Source: Bacteroidales bacterium (lineage in GTDB: Bacteria; Bacteroidota; Bacteroidia; Bacteroidales; UBA10428). Taken from it: a stretch of DNA of 59,852 bases. The position numbers and the translations under genes were made by a program. Within the stretch, counting starts at the first letter, position 1; the number at the start of each line of letters is the position of its first letter. The notes beneath the pieces were generated by a model. The model was not told where the DNA came from and did not search any database. It saw nothing but the letters and a program-made list of their open reading frames with translations. This document shows, piece by piece, positions 1-8,157 of this stretch. The stretch covers positions 1 to 59,852 of the forward strand of contig JAFGKY010000039.1 of NCBI GenBank assembly GCA_016928305.1. The letters are read 5' to 3'.

Positions 1-53
1 CTAACCTGCCCTATTCATAAAAACACAGATTATTCTGTGTTAAAGCAGGTTAG
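1..53. repeat. Nested inverted repeat (hairpin) beyond the uvrA 3' end
   Basis: CTAACCTGC at 1-9 is exactly complementary to GCAGGTTAG at 45-53. Inside it, AACACAGA (22-29) pairs with TCTGTGTT (34-41) around a TTAT loop. Read on the minus strand, the inner hairpin is followed directly by a short T run, so it could be a second terminator for uvrA. The outer arms make the structure larger than a simple terminator. Pairing is seen directly; the role is inferred. Confidence 0.5.
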
Positions 54-61
54 CCCGATTT

Positions 62-98
62 AGTTACACTTAGTTTTCGAAGAAAAGTTAGTGTAACT
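62..98. repeat. Second inverted repeat (hairpin)
   Basis: AGTTACACT (62-70) pairs perfectly with AGTGTAACT (90-98). An inner stem, TTTTC (74-78) with GAAAA (82-86), closes on a GAA loop. It lacks a clear T tract on either strand, so it may stabilise the mRNA 3' end or be a repeat element rather than a terminator. Confidence 0.5.
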
Positions 99-117
99 TA
101 ATCGTAATCTGTTCATT

Positions 118-135
118 AAAAAAAATTCATGAATT
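118..135 (-). terminator. AT-rich palindrome plus T8, candidate uvrA terminator
   Basis: A 12-bp perfect palindrome, AATTCATGAATT (124-135), lies 7 bases beyond the uvrA stop codon. On the minus strand it runs straight into eight T residues. The stem is AT-only in part and would be weak, so this is a candidate only. Confidence 0.4.
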
Positions 136-142
136 ATACAGG

Positions 143-2977
143 CTAAGAAAGGTTTTCTGACGGATTCAGCTTTTTTCTGAGATACCTGCCGGTGTATGAA
201 CTTTCACAATTCACTATACCTTCAGGAGTTCCTTCAAATACGATATACCCCCCTTCTTCTCCACCTTCCGGTCCAAGATCAATCAACCAGTCAGCGGTTT
301 TTATAACCTCCGGGTTATGTTCAATGATCAATAGGGAATGTCCTCTCCCAATCAAGGCATTAAAAGCTTCAAGCAGCTTTCTGATGTCGTGAAAATGAAG
401 TCCTGTAGTAGGTTCGTCAAATACAAATAAGGTAGGAATATGGCTTTTTTCAATGCCCAGGAAAGTAGCAAGTTTTACCCGCTGGCTTTCGCCACCGCTA
501 AGGGTACTTGATGATTGTCCAAGGTGTATGTAGCTCAATCCAACATGCTCCAACGGTATCAGTTTTCTGGCAATTGATTTTTCCAATGTTCCAGGTTGTG
601 AATCAAACAGCGCTATGGCCTCCTCAACGGTCAATTCAAGAATATCATGTATGTTCTTACCCTGATAAGTGACTTCGAGTATTTCGTCCTTAAATCGTTT
701 TCCATGACAGCTTTCACAAATAAGATGTACGTCGGCCATAAACTGCATTTCGACTTTAATCTCGCCTTCACCCTGGCATTCCTCGCAACGTCCTCCATCG
801 ATATTAAAAGAAAAATGAGAGGGTGTAAAATTGTTATATTTTGACAACTGCTGGGATGCAAATAATTTCCTGATATCATCAAATGCTTTGATATAGGTTA
901 CCGGATTTGACCGGGATGACTTCCCAATCGGATTTTGATCAACAAATTCGATATGGGATAATAAATGAAGATCACCGTCTATTTTCCCAAACCGGCCGGT
1001 CTTTTCACCAAAACCATTGTACATTTTATTCAGGGCAGGAAAAATAATGGATTTTACCAGGGAAGATTTACCTGATCCACTAACACCGGTAATCACAGTA
1101 ATAACATTCAACGGTATTTTAACATTGATCCCTTTCAGATTATTTTCCCTTGCTCCGCGAATTTCAATATAATTATTCCATTTTCTTCGGACATGCGGCA
1201 CTTCGATACTTTCTTTACCGGTCAGAAATGCGGCTGTCAGTCCCTTACCCTGCCTGATGAATGCATCATATGGACCATGGTAGATAATTTCACCGCCGTT
1301 TCTGCCGGCCAAAGGACCAATATCCACAATATCATCTGCTGCCCTTATTATTTCTTCCTCATGCTCAACAACCATTACTGTATTTCCAATATTTCTAAGG
1401 TTTTTTAACACATTAACCAACCGCTTCGTATCCCTGGGGTGCAACCCGATACTGGGTTCATCAAGGATATAAAGTGAACCAACAAGGCTGCTTCCCAGTG
1501 TTGTAGCCAGGTTAATCCGCTGTGATTCACCTCCCGACAGCGTGGATGAAAGGCGGTTCAGCGTGAGGTATCCCAAGCCGACATCACACAGATACCCAAT
1601 GCGTGACTTTATTTCCTGCAAAATACGTCTGGCTATATTTACTTCATATTGGGAAAGTTTAATAGAATCAAAAAAATCTTTCAGTCTTGATACCGGCATC
1701 ACAACAAGTTCGGTAATGGCATTACCATTAATCCTGACATAGCTTGCCTCCTTTTTTAAACGCGTTCCCATACAATAAGGACAAACCGTTTTACCGCGAT
1801 ATCTTGACAGCATCACACGGTACTGAATTTTGTATTTCTTTTTCTCCAAGTACTTAAAAAAATCCACAATACCTTTAATGTATTTATTACCATTCCATAA
1901 CAAGCTGCGTTGTTCATCGGTAAGTTCGTATACAGGCCGGTGAATGGGGAAACCAAATTTCTCGGCATGCAGCATCAGCCGGTTTTTCCATTTTTGCATT
2001 TTTTCACCTTTCCAACATACAACCGCATCTTCATATACCGAAAGGGCCTTATTAGGGATAACCAGATCTTCATCAATACCGATTACTTTTCCGTAACCTT
2101 CACAAAGCGGACAGGCTCCGATAGGATTGTTAAAACTGAACATATGCACGGTCGGTTCTTCAAACCGAATGCCATCTGCCTCAAAAGCGTCACTGAAATA
2201 TCTGCCTGAAGATAAGTCATCCATTTCTTTTATGAGGCATGTTCCTTCACCCAACCGAAATGCCATTTGAACCGAATCGGCATATCGACTCTTCGAATCG
2301 TCATCATACGCTACTATAATCCTGTCAATAATCACATTTACAGCAGATTTGATTGTATCGGCAGAATTTGCTTCAAATTCATCTGCCTTAACTATAGATC
2401 CGTTAATCTCTATACGTGTAATTCCTTGATGTATAAGATCTTCGATATGTTGCGATACACTTAAACCTGTACCGTCTTTCAAGGGTGATACTATTAAAAG
2501 TTTTGTTCCCGAAGCAAATGAAACAATATAGTCCACCACATTGGAAACCGTATCCTTTCTCACCAGAGAACCTGAGACTGGTGAATAAGTTTTACCAATG
2601 CGGGCATACAAAAGCTTCAGATAATCGTATATTTCCGTTGAAGTTCCAACCGTAGAGCGGGGATTCCGTGTATTTACCTTTTGTTCAATGGCTATAGCCG
2701 GAGGAATACCACGGATATAATCCACCTCAGGTTTATTTACCCTGCCAAGGAATTGCCTGGCGTAGGAAGACAGGCTTTCAACATACCGTCGTTGTCCTTC
2801 TGCATATATGGTATCAAAGGCCAATGATGACTTTCCTGAACCCGATAAGCCTGTAACTACAATAAATTTATTTCGTATAAGCGTTAGATTGATATTTTTA
2901 AGGTTGTTAACCCGGGCTCCGGAAATAACAATATTTCCCGGGTCTTCAGGGTTACCTTCAGATTTATCTTTCGGCAT
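143..2977 (-). CDS. uvrA: UvrABC excinuclease subunit A
   Basis: ATPase that scans DNA for bulky lesions in nucleotide excision repair and loads UvrB. The 944 residues are the normal length for the family. The first ABC half has Walker [10 protein letters not shown] at about residues 43-51, then zinc-binding CPLC and CPYC pairs, signature LSGGESQR and Walker B LYILDEPS. The second half repeats this with GVSGSGKSS, a zinc module (CEEC...CESC), LSGGESQR and [11 protein letters not shown]. The ATG at 2977 gives the usual short lead before the first ABC domain. It is divergent from the sigma factor gene and ends close to several hairpins. All key motifs are intact. Confidence 0.98.
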   Translation of the reverse strand: MPKDKSEGNPEDPGNIVISGARVNNLKNINLTLIRNKFIVVTGLSGSGKSSLAFDTIYAEGQRRYVESLSSYARQFLGRVNKPEVDYIRGIPPAIAIEQKVNTRNPRSTVGTSTEIYDYLKLLYARIGKTYSPVSGSLVRKDTVSNVVDYIVSFASGTKLLIVSPLKDGTGLSVSQHIEDLIHQGITRIEINGSIVKADEFEANSADTIKSAVNVIIDRIIVAYDDDSKSRYADSVQMAFRLGEGTCLIKEMDDLSSGRYFSDAFEADGIRFEEPTVHMFSFNNPIGACPLCEGYGKVIGIDEDLVIPNKALSVYEDAVVCWKGEKMQKWKNRLMLHAEKFGFPIHRPVYELTDEQRSLLWNGNKYIKGIVDFFKYLEKKKYKIQYRVMLSRYRGKTVCPYCMGTRLKKEASYVRINGNAITELVVMPVSRLKDFFDSIKLSQYEVNIARRILQEIKSRIGYLCDVGLGYLTLNRLSSTLSGGESQRINLATTLGSSLVGSLYILDEPSIGLHPRDTKRLVNVLKNLRNIGNTVMVVEHEEEIIRAADDIVDIGPLAGRNGGEIIYHGPYDAFIRQGKGLTAAFLTGKESIEVPHVRRKWNNYIEIRGARENNLKGINVKIPLNVITVITGVSGSGKSSLVKSIIFPALNKMYNGFGEKTGRFGKIDGDLHLLSHIEFVDQNPIGKSSRSNPVTYIKAFDDIRKLFASQQLSKYNNFTPSHFSFNIDGGRCEECQGEGEIKVEMQFMADVHLICESCHGKRFKDEILEVTYQGKNIHDILELTVEEAIALFDSQPGTLEKSIARKLIPLEHVGLSYIHLGQSSSTLSGGESQRVKLATFLGIEKSHIPTLFVFDEPTTGLHFHDIRKLLEAFNALIGRGHSLLIIEHNPEVIKTADWLIDLGPEGGEEGGYIVFEGTPEGIVNCESSYTGRYLRKKLNPSENLS

Positions 2978-3025
2978 GATAATTAAATTGAACCGTTAGG
3001 GTATTTTATTTTAATAAAAAAAACG

Positions 3026-3033
3026 TATTTTTG
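3026..3033 (+). promoter_or_regulatory. Candidate -7 box for the sigma factor gene
   Basis: TATTTTTG matches TAnnTTTG on the plus strand. It would give a leader of about 120 nt holding two Shine-Dalgarno-like sites before the TTG start at 3161. The -33 box is poor. Confidence 0.3.
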
Positions 3034-3036
3034 ACG

Positions 3037-3044
3037 CAAAAATA
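3037..3044 (-). promoter_or_regulatory. Candidate -7 box for uvrA
   Basis: On the minus strand 3044-3037 reads TATTTTTG, matching the Bacteroidota -7 consensus TAnnTTTG. It would give a leader of about 50 nt before the uvrA ATG. No good -33 TTTG is seen at the proper distance, so confidence is low. Confidence 0.3.
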
Positions 3045-3148
3045 TTGGAATATTCACAATAAATAGCTTATTTCAGCTCAAAATTAACCAATCAAAGGAG
3101 GATCGCCTATAGACACAATTCTACCGTTAACTATGCAATAACCTTAAA

Positions 3149-3156
3149 AAGGAGGT
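3149..3156 (+). promoter_or_regulatory. Strong ribosome binding site deciding a TTG start
   Basis: AAGGAGGT ends four bases before the TTG at 3161. Such a full Shine-Dalgarno sequence is uncommon in Bacteroidota, which mostly initiate without one. It is the reason for accepting the TTG start. A second AAAGGAGG lies upstream at 3094-3101, and a two-codon ORF (ATG CAA TAA, 3133-3141) sits between them. Confidence 0.6.
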
Positions 3157-3160
3157 AGTT

Positions 3161-3748
3161 TTGAAAACATGTGCTCTTCCTGACAATGAACTTGTGAACA
3201 AGTTTGTCAGCGGCGATCAGGCAAGTCTTGAAATACTGATCACACGATACCGGAAACAGGTATATTCGTATATTGTGCTTCTCATTAAAAATCAACACCT
3301 GGCCGAAGATATTTTTCAGGATACTTTTGTAAAGGTTATCCGTTCCCTGCATGAGGGTAAATATCACGATGATGGAAAATTTCTTGCCTGGGTTGTCCGA
3401 ATAGCCCATAATCTGGTAATTGATCATTTTCGACGGGAAAAGCAAATGAATTCTGTTTCAAATCATGAATATGGATTGGATGTATTTAATTCTAAAAGAT
3501 TTGCATCAAAAAACATAGAAGATAAAATCATTCATGACCAGATTGAAGAAGAAGTCAGAAATCTTATCGATTATTTACCTGAAGACCAGAAGGAAGTGCT
3601 GATTCTGAGGCATTATTGCGGCCTGAGCTTCAAGGAAATTGCCGATCAAACCAATGTAAGCATTAACACAGCCCTGGGCAGAATGAGGTATGCGCTTATC
3701 AACCTTAGAAAACTTGTGAAGGAAAAGAATCTTATTTTATCTGTTTGA
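3161..3748 (+). CDS. ECF-type RNA polymerase sigma factor
   Basis: A 195-residue sigma-70 family protein of the extracytoplasmic function type. Region 2 covers about residues 20-95 (EDIFQDTFVKVIRSLH, then FLAWVVRIAHNLVIDHFRR). Region 4 covers about residues 130-190, with the helix-turn-helix LSFKEIADQTNVSINTALGR followed by MRYALINLRKL. The TTG start is backed by the Shine-Dalgarno sequence just before it. No anti-sigma gene with a transmembrane helix follows. The next gene is a small acidic protein on the same strand, which could be a partner but shows no known anti-sigma features. Regulon unknown. Confidence 0.93.
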   Translation: MKTCALPDNELVNKFVSGDQASLEILITRYRKQVYSYIVLLIKNQHLAEDIFQDTFVKVIRSLHEGKYHDDGKFLAWVVRIAHNLVIDHFRREKQMNSVSNHEYGLDVFNSKRFASKNIEDKIIHDQIEEEVRNLIDYLPEDQKEVLILRHYCGLSFKEIADQTNVSINTALGRMRYALINLRKLVKEKNLILSV

Positions 3749-3833
3749 TAAAACACCTAAAGCATAAGGTTTTAAGAAAATTATTTGAATTATCTTATTG
3801 ATATAATGTATGTTACATAATAGTATTCGCGTA

Positions 3834-3864
3834 TTGATTACTATAAAAAAAATTTATACCTTTC
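3834..3864 (+). promoter_or_regulatory. Candidate promoter for the small gene at 3929
   Basis: ATTG (3834-3837), a 19-base spacer, then TACCTTTC (3857-3864), which is one base off TAnnTTTG. It would give a leader of about 60 nt before the ATG at 3929. Confidence 0.35.
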
Positions 3865-3928
3865 GCATACTTTAAAATTTGTTAGGGCGTTTTATTACTG
3901 TTTTTAGTTGAACCCTAATTTTGTGCCT

Positions 3929-4165
3929 ATGAACAGAACTTTTACGTTGCACGGTTCAACAGGTTCATTCTCAGAAGAAAAAGAAAACGAGTTAATAAAA
4001 CTCGCCGGATTTTTAGAAAATGAAGATCTGGAATCCATTGAGCATTATCTCGATAACCTTAAAACGGATATACGGGATGAGGTAATTGACAGGATTCTTG
4101 ATTATTCTAAAAAATGGAACAACAAAAAAATCCATCATGAGAATGTTACCATGAACCTTTCATGA
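3929..4165 (+). CDS. Small hypothetical protein next to the ECF sigma factor
   Basis: A 78-residue acidic soluble protein from ATG 3929; an in-frame TTG at 3908 would add seven residues. I do not recognise a family. It has no signal peptide or membrane helix. The middle (EENELIKLAGFLENEDLESIEHYLDNLKTDIRDEVIDRILDY, in part) looks all-helical, with two amphipathic stretches. It has its own candidate promoter and a strong terminator immediately downstream, which supports it as a real, separately expressed gene. Its position after the sigma gene makes a regulatory link possible but unproven. Confidence 0.7.
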   Translation: MNRTFTLHGSTGSFSEEKENELIKLAGFLENEDLESIEHYLDNLKTDIRDEVIDRILDYSKKWNNKKIHHENVTMNLS

Positions 4166-4170
4166 AGAAC

Positions 4171-4204
4171 AAAAAAACCGCTGGACTCGTCTAGCGGTTT
4201 TTTG
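4171..4204 (+). terminator. Intrinsic terminator after the small gene
   Basis: A 10-bp stem, AACCGCTGGA with TCTAGCGGTT, one G-T wobble, CTCG loop, followed by a T-rich run; an A run precedes it. It is therefore bidirectional and also closes the minus-strand mdh remnant. Confidence 0.85.
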
Positions 4205-4208
4205 TTTG

Positions 4209-4430
<222 letters not shown>

Positions 4431-4482
4431 TTACCTGTGACCCGTGAAAACAAGGGTCATCATTTTTTATTATTTTTACCCG

Positions 4483-5148
4483 ATGCAGATAGAAGAGAAT
4501 ATCCATAGATTAAGACAATCTGTTCCGGCTCATGTTAGCATTGTTGCAGTATCCAAGACTGTTTCCGAAACTCATATACTGGATGCTTATCGATTTGGTT
4601 TAAAGGCATTTGGAGAGAACCGGGTGCAGGAACTTATCAAAAAACAAGCTAATCTTCCAGGTGAAATTGAATGGCACATGATTGGTCACCTGCAATCAAA
4701 CAAGGTTAAATACATTGCTCCTTTCATTACTATGATCCATGCTGTTGATAATCTCAAGCTGCTTTCCGTTATCAATCAGGAAGCTTTAAAAAATAATCGG
4801 ATAATTCCCTGTTTGCTGCAAATAAGAATAGCAAAAGAAGAAACGAAATTCGGCATGAACCTGGAAGATGCAAACAATGTTTTATCATCTGCAGCGTTTC
4901 AGGCTATGAAGAACATCAACGTTGCCGGTCTGATGGGAATGGCCACGTTTACACAGGATACATCCCTGATCCGGTCCGAATTTCGTTATTTAGCAGAATG
5001 TTTCAAACAAATCAAAGCAGATTATTTTGGAAATGATGAATCATTTTGTGAACTTTCCATGGGTATGTCGAGTGATTATACTATTGCTATCGAAGAAGGG
5101 GCAACTCTTATAAGGATCGGATCATTTATTTTTGGAGCACGAACATGA
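4483..5148 (+). CDS. YggS/PLPBP-family pyridoxal-phosphate homeostasis protein
   Basis: A one-domain PLP-binding TIM-barrel protein related to alanine racemase, involved in PLP and amino acid homeostasis rather than catalysis. Motifs: AVSKT with the PLP lysine near residue 25, FGENRVQEL, WHMIGHLQSNKV, GLMGMATF and, near the C-terminus, LSMGMSSDY...IRIGSFIFGAR, which binds the phosphate. About 221 residues from ATG 4483 is normal. A GTG at 4444 would add 13 hydrophobic residues not typical of the family, so the ATG is preferred. It lies 24 bases before the dihydroorotate dehydrogenase-like gene, likely one transcript. Confidence 0.93.
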   Translation: MQIEENIHRLRQSVPAHVSIVAVSKTVSETHILDAYRFGLKAFGENRVQELIKKQANLPGEIEWHMIGHLQSNKVKYIAPFITMIHAVDNLKLLSVINQEALKNNRIIPCLLQIRIAKEETKFGMNLEDANNVLSSAAFQAMKNINVAGLMGMATFTQDTSLIRSEFRYLAECFKQIKADYFGNDESFCELSMGMSSDYTIAIEEGATLIRIGSFIFGART

Positions 5149-5172
5149 ACAGATACACCAATCCATAAAAAT

Positions 5173-6150
5173 ATGGCAAATTTATCAACGAATTACCTTG
5201 GACTTACGCTCAATAATCCTTTGATAGTGAGCAGTTCGGGACTTACTGATGCAACGGAAAAAATACAGAGACTTGCAGCACTTGGAGCCGGGGCTGTTGT
5301 TCTGAAATCTTTATTCGAAGAACAAATCCAGGCCGAAGCCGGTCGCATGTTGGAGGGAAGCTCATACCCCGAGGCACAGGACTATATTATCCAGTATACA
5401 AAGAATAATTCACTTGAAGAATATCTTCAGCTTATCGAAAATGCGAAGAAAGCCGTAAACATACCGGTAATTGCCAGCATCAACTGTATCACTGCATCCG
5501 ATTGGGTGGGATTTTCAAATGACATTGCCAAAGCCGGAGCCGATGCGCTTGAATTAAACATCTATTTTCTGCCCACCCGTAAAGATATTTCATCTGAAAA
5601 ATACGAAGAGTTTTATTATGACGTGATTTCGAAGGTAAGGGAAAAAACAGGAATACCGGTTTCCGTGAAAATTGGCTTACATTTCACCAACCTGGTGAAA
5701 TTGATTAATAATTTGTATATCCGCGGAGCACACGGTGTCGTTTTATTTAACCGTTTCTATGCCCCCGATATTGATGTTGAAAATATGAAGATCACTTCTG
5801 CAGAAGTATTCAGCTCTTCGTCGGATATCAGGAATTCATTACGATGGGTTGGTATTATCTCCGATCAGATTGAGAAAATAGATATTGCCGCTTCCACCGG
5901 TGTACATGACGGCAGAGGTGTCATTAAGCAAATTCTGGCCGGTGCCAAAGCTGTTCAGGTTTGTTCGGTGCTCTATAAAGAAGGTATAGATCAACTTCCG
6001 GTTATCATAAAAGATATTGAAGATTGGATGGACCGTCATCATTTTAAATCTATTGAGGAATTCCGCGGAAAGCTTAACTATCGCCATATTCCTGATCCAA
6101 CGGTATATGAACGATCGCAGTTCATGAAATATTTCTCGAATTATCATTAA
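5173..6150 (+). CDS. Dihydroorotate dehydrogenase-like FMN protein
   Basis: A 325-residue FMN-binding TIM-barrel of the dihydroorotate dehydrogenase superfamily. It starts with NYLGLTLNNPLIVSSSGLT, has GAGAVVLKSLFEEQI, the substrate-region NC in ASINCITASDW, the FMN lysine in SVKIGLHF, and phosphate-binding GVHDGRGVIKQILAGAKAVQV. Many Bacteroidota carry such a paralogue besides true PyrD; the physiological substrate is not established. No pyr genes are nearby, so a role in pyrimidine synthesis cannot be claimed. It follows the YggS-like gene by 24 bases. Confidence 0.88.
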   Translation: MANLSTNYLGLTLNNPLIVSSSGLTDATEKIQRLAALGAGAVVLKSLFEEQIQAEAGRMLEGSSYPEAQDYIIQYTKNNSLEEYLQLIENAKKAVNIPVIASINCITASDWVGFSNDIAKAGADALELNIYFLPTRKDISSEKYEEFYYDVISKVREKTGIPVSVKIGLHFTNLVKLINNLYIRGAHGVVLFNRFYAPDIDVENMKITSAEVFSSSSDIRNSLRWVGIISDQIEKIDIAASTGVHDGRGVIKQILAGAKAVQVCSVLYKEGIDQLPVIIKDIEDWMDRHHFKSIEEFRGKLNYRHIPDPTVYERSQFMKYFSNYH

Positions 6151-6219
6151 ATAATGAACGGTGAACCTCCTCTGCCCTGACATAGACTTTGCTCCGGAAT
6201 GCAGGAGTGGACAAGGATG

Positions 6220-6261
6220 GTATTCAGTATTCAGTATTCAGTATTCGGTATTCGGTATTCC
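6220..6261 (+). repeat. Six-copy 7-bp tandem repeat
   Basis: GTATTCA three times, GTATTCG twice, then GTATTCC, without gaps. It lies 51 bases before the likely start of the M28 peptidase gene. If translation started at ATG 6199 it would be coding. I read it as the 5' leader. Confidence 0.9.
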
Positions 6262-6312
6262 AGCAAAAAGCAAAGGATGAATCTGTTTGGATTATATAGC
6301 AATCACCGGGAA

Positions 6313-7602
6313 ATGCTCATGAGAAAAGCATTGTTTTTTACATGTTTTTCATTCGTTTGCATACAGGGCCCAGATGCACAGGAAATTGCCACAGCCCGGA
6401 AAATTATTGAAGATCTAACCAGTCCGAATATGCACGGCAGGGGTTTTGTACGTAATGGCGTTGACAAAGCCGCAAAATATATTGTTAAAGCCTATAAAAA
6501 GAATGGTATTCAACCGGTAAAAGGATGTTATAGTCAATGGTTCTGTGTAGATGTAAATACATTCCCGGGACCTGTCAGACTCTCCGTCAACAATAATCTG
6601 CTTAAACCGGGAATCGACTACCTTCCGAACCCCTCCTCTCCGGGAATAAAGGGCACTTTTGGTCTGGTTGAGATCAACACAGATGACATACTTTCGGACA
6701 GAGGTATTACCAAATTGAAACAGGCTGGGATTGATCAGTTACTGTACCTTAACCTCTTAAAATCAGATTCACTGAATGACTTACAAAAGAAAGCAGTGGC
6801 CGATTTCAGGGACATACTTAAAAAAAGCGAATCCTTTCAGGCAGCTGGTGTCGTTGAGATATCAAATAAAAAACCCATGTGGCATTCCTCACAGCAATGC
6901 ATGAATAAACCCTGGATAAACCTTTATACAGCTATTACTGTTGATTCTGCCAGTAAAGTAAAGGCAGTAATTAAGAACAGACTTGTCCTGCAAAGAAAAA
7001 CAAGAAATATAATGGGATACTGCAAAGGGACGGTAATGCCTGATTCATTCATAGTATTAACAGCCCATTACGATCATATTGGTTCACTCGGAAAAAAGGC
7101 TTATTTCCCGGGAGCCAATGACAATGCCTCCGGTGTTGCCATGTTACTCAGTTTAATGCGTTATTTTACCATACATCCGCCAGCCAAGTCTTTAATTTTT
7201 CTGGCTACCTCAGCCGAAGAGCTTGGTATAATCGGATCCCGGTATTTTGTCGAAAATCCCTCTGTATATCTCAACAAAATTCGTTTTCTGATCAACTTTG
7301 ATTTAGCCGGAACAGGTGAAGAAGGAATAATGGTGGTTAATGCCAGCGTACATCCCCAAGAATTTGAGATTTTGGTTAACCTGAATAAAAAGGATTCCTT
7401 GTTACCAGACATTAAGATGAGAGGAGAAGCCTGTAACAGTGATCATTGTCCCTTTCATCTGAAAGGTGTACCATGCTTTTTTATTTATACATTGGGGGGA
7501 AGTAAAGCCTATCATGACCTGTATGATAAATCAGAGGCTATTAGCCTGGCCGCATTTGAGAATTATATAAAGCTGATTATCAGGTTCCTTGAAAAGCTAT
7601 AG
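6313..7602 (+). CDS. Secreted M28-family zinc aminopeptidase-like protein
   Basis: An M28 metallopeptidase with two-zinc chemistry. From ATG 6313 (or 6319, MRKALFF...) it begins with a signal peptide ending near CIQGPDAQ. Metal ligands are visible in order: AHYDHIG (His), GANDNASGVAML (Asp), TSAEELGIIGSRYF (catalytic Glu and ligand Glu), NFDLAGTG (Asp) and SDHCPFHLKGVPCFF (His). The region between signal and protease resembles the inserted PA-like part of secreted M28 enzymes. An upstream in-frame ATG at 6199 would put a 7-bp tandem repeat and a non-signal sequence before the signal peptide, so it is rejected. It converges with the HEAT-like gene three bases away. Confidence 0.9.
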   Translation: MLMRKALFFTCFSFVCIQGPDAQEIATARKIIEDLTSPNMHGRGFVRNGVDKAAKYIVKAYKKNGIQPVKGCYSQWFCVDVNTFPGPVRLSVNNNLLKPGIDYLPNPSSPGIKGTFGLVEINTDDILSDRGITKLKQAGIDQLLYLNLLKSDSLNDLQKKAVADFRDILKKSESFQAAGVVEISNKKPMWHSSQQCMNKPWINLYTAITVDSASKVKAVIKNRLVLQRKTRNIMGYCKGTVMPDSFIVLTAHYDHIGSLGKKAYFPGANDNASGVAMLLSLMRYFTIHPPAKSLIFLATSAEELGIIGSRYFVENPSVYLNKIRFLINFDLAGTGEEGIMVVNASVHPQEFEILVNLNKKDSLLPDIKMRGEACNSDHCPFHLKGVPCFFIYTLGGSKAYHDLYDKSEAISLAAFENYIKLIIRFLEKL

Positions 7603-7605
7603 CAT

Positions 7606-8154
7606 TCAGTGGTCTCTGCCCGATACAACCTTTACCAATTCCCTGAACAACGGATGTTTCTCCTTTGAAATCCGTGTAGCAAGGTTATCCAATATTTTAA
7701 TGCATTTGCTTTGCATTTCGGGACCGGCATTCATAATGGATTCTTCAATCACAGAAAAGGCTTCAACGGAAGTCTGATAATCGTTTTCCATAAATATTTT
7801 TATAAAAACCGGTATATATTCGCTGAAATCAAGACCCGACTGCCAACAAGCAGCAACGAGCGAGGTAAAATCATTGCCAGGGTGTGTATTTTCGAGCCCG
7901 CTTACAATGTATGAAACGGCTTTCTGAACTTTTATTTCTCCTATCAGCATAATGATACTTTTACGGATAATTTCATGTGTTGATGGCTTCATGAGATTAA
8001 ACAAATAAGGCAGCATACGTATATTACCATGATTACGTATTTCCCTTATTGTTGTAATAATCACCGAAGGATTTTTACTTTCCAGCCGGCTGATCCATGT
8101 TTTTTCCTGTACGGTTAGCTTTTCCATTGCACTCAGGTCCTTAAAAAAGTACAC
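7606..8154 (-). CDS. HEAT-repeat-like protein coupled to tilS
   Basis: A 182-residue soluble alpha-helical protein with HEAT-like pairs: NPSVIITTIREIRNHGNIRML, then PSTHEIIRKSIIMLIGEIKVQKAV, then a helical C-terminus. Such folds bind proteins; the partner is unknown. The start at 8154 is three bases after the tilS stop; an internal ATG at 8127 (MEKLTVQEK) is an alternative. The tight spacing suggests translational coupling with tilS. No catalytic motif is seen. Confidence 0.75.
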   Translation of the reverse strand: MYFFKDLSAMEKLTVQEKTWISRLESKNPSVIITTIREIRNHGNIRMLPYLFNLMKPSTHEIIRKSIIMLIGEIKVQKAVSYIVSGLENTHPGNDFTSLVAACWQSGLDFSEYIPVFIKIFMENDYQTSVEAFSVIEESIMNAGPEMQSKCIKILDNLATRISKEKHPLFRELVKVVSGRDH

Positions 8155-8157
8155 GTG

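Noticed and set aside
6199..6312. Upstream in-frame start for the M28 peptidase
   Set aside because: It would translate the 7-bp tandem repeat and place about 38 residues before a clear signal peptide.
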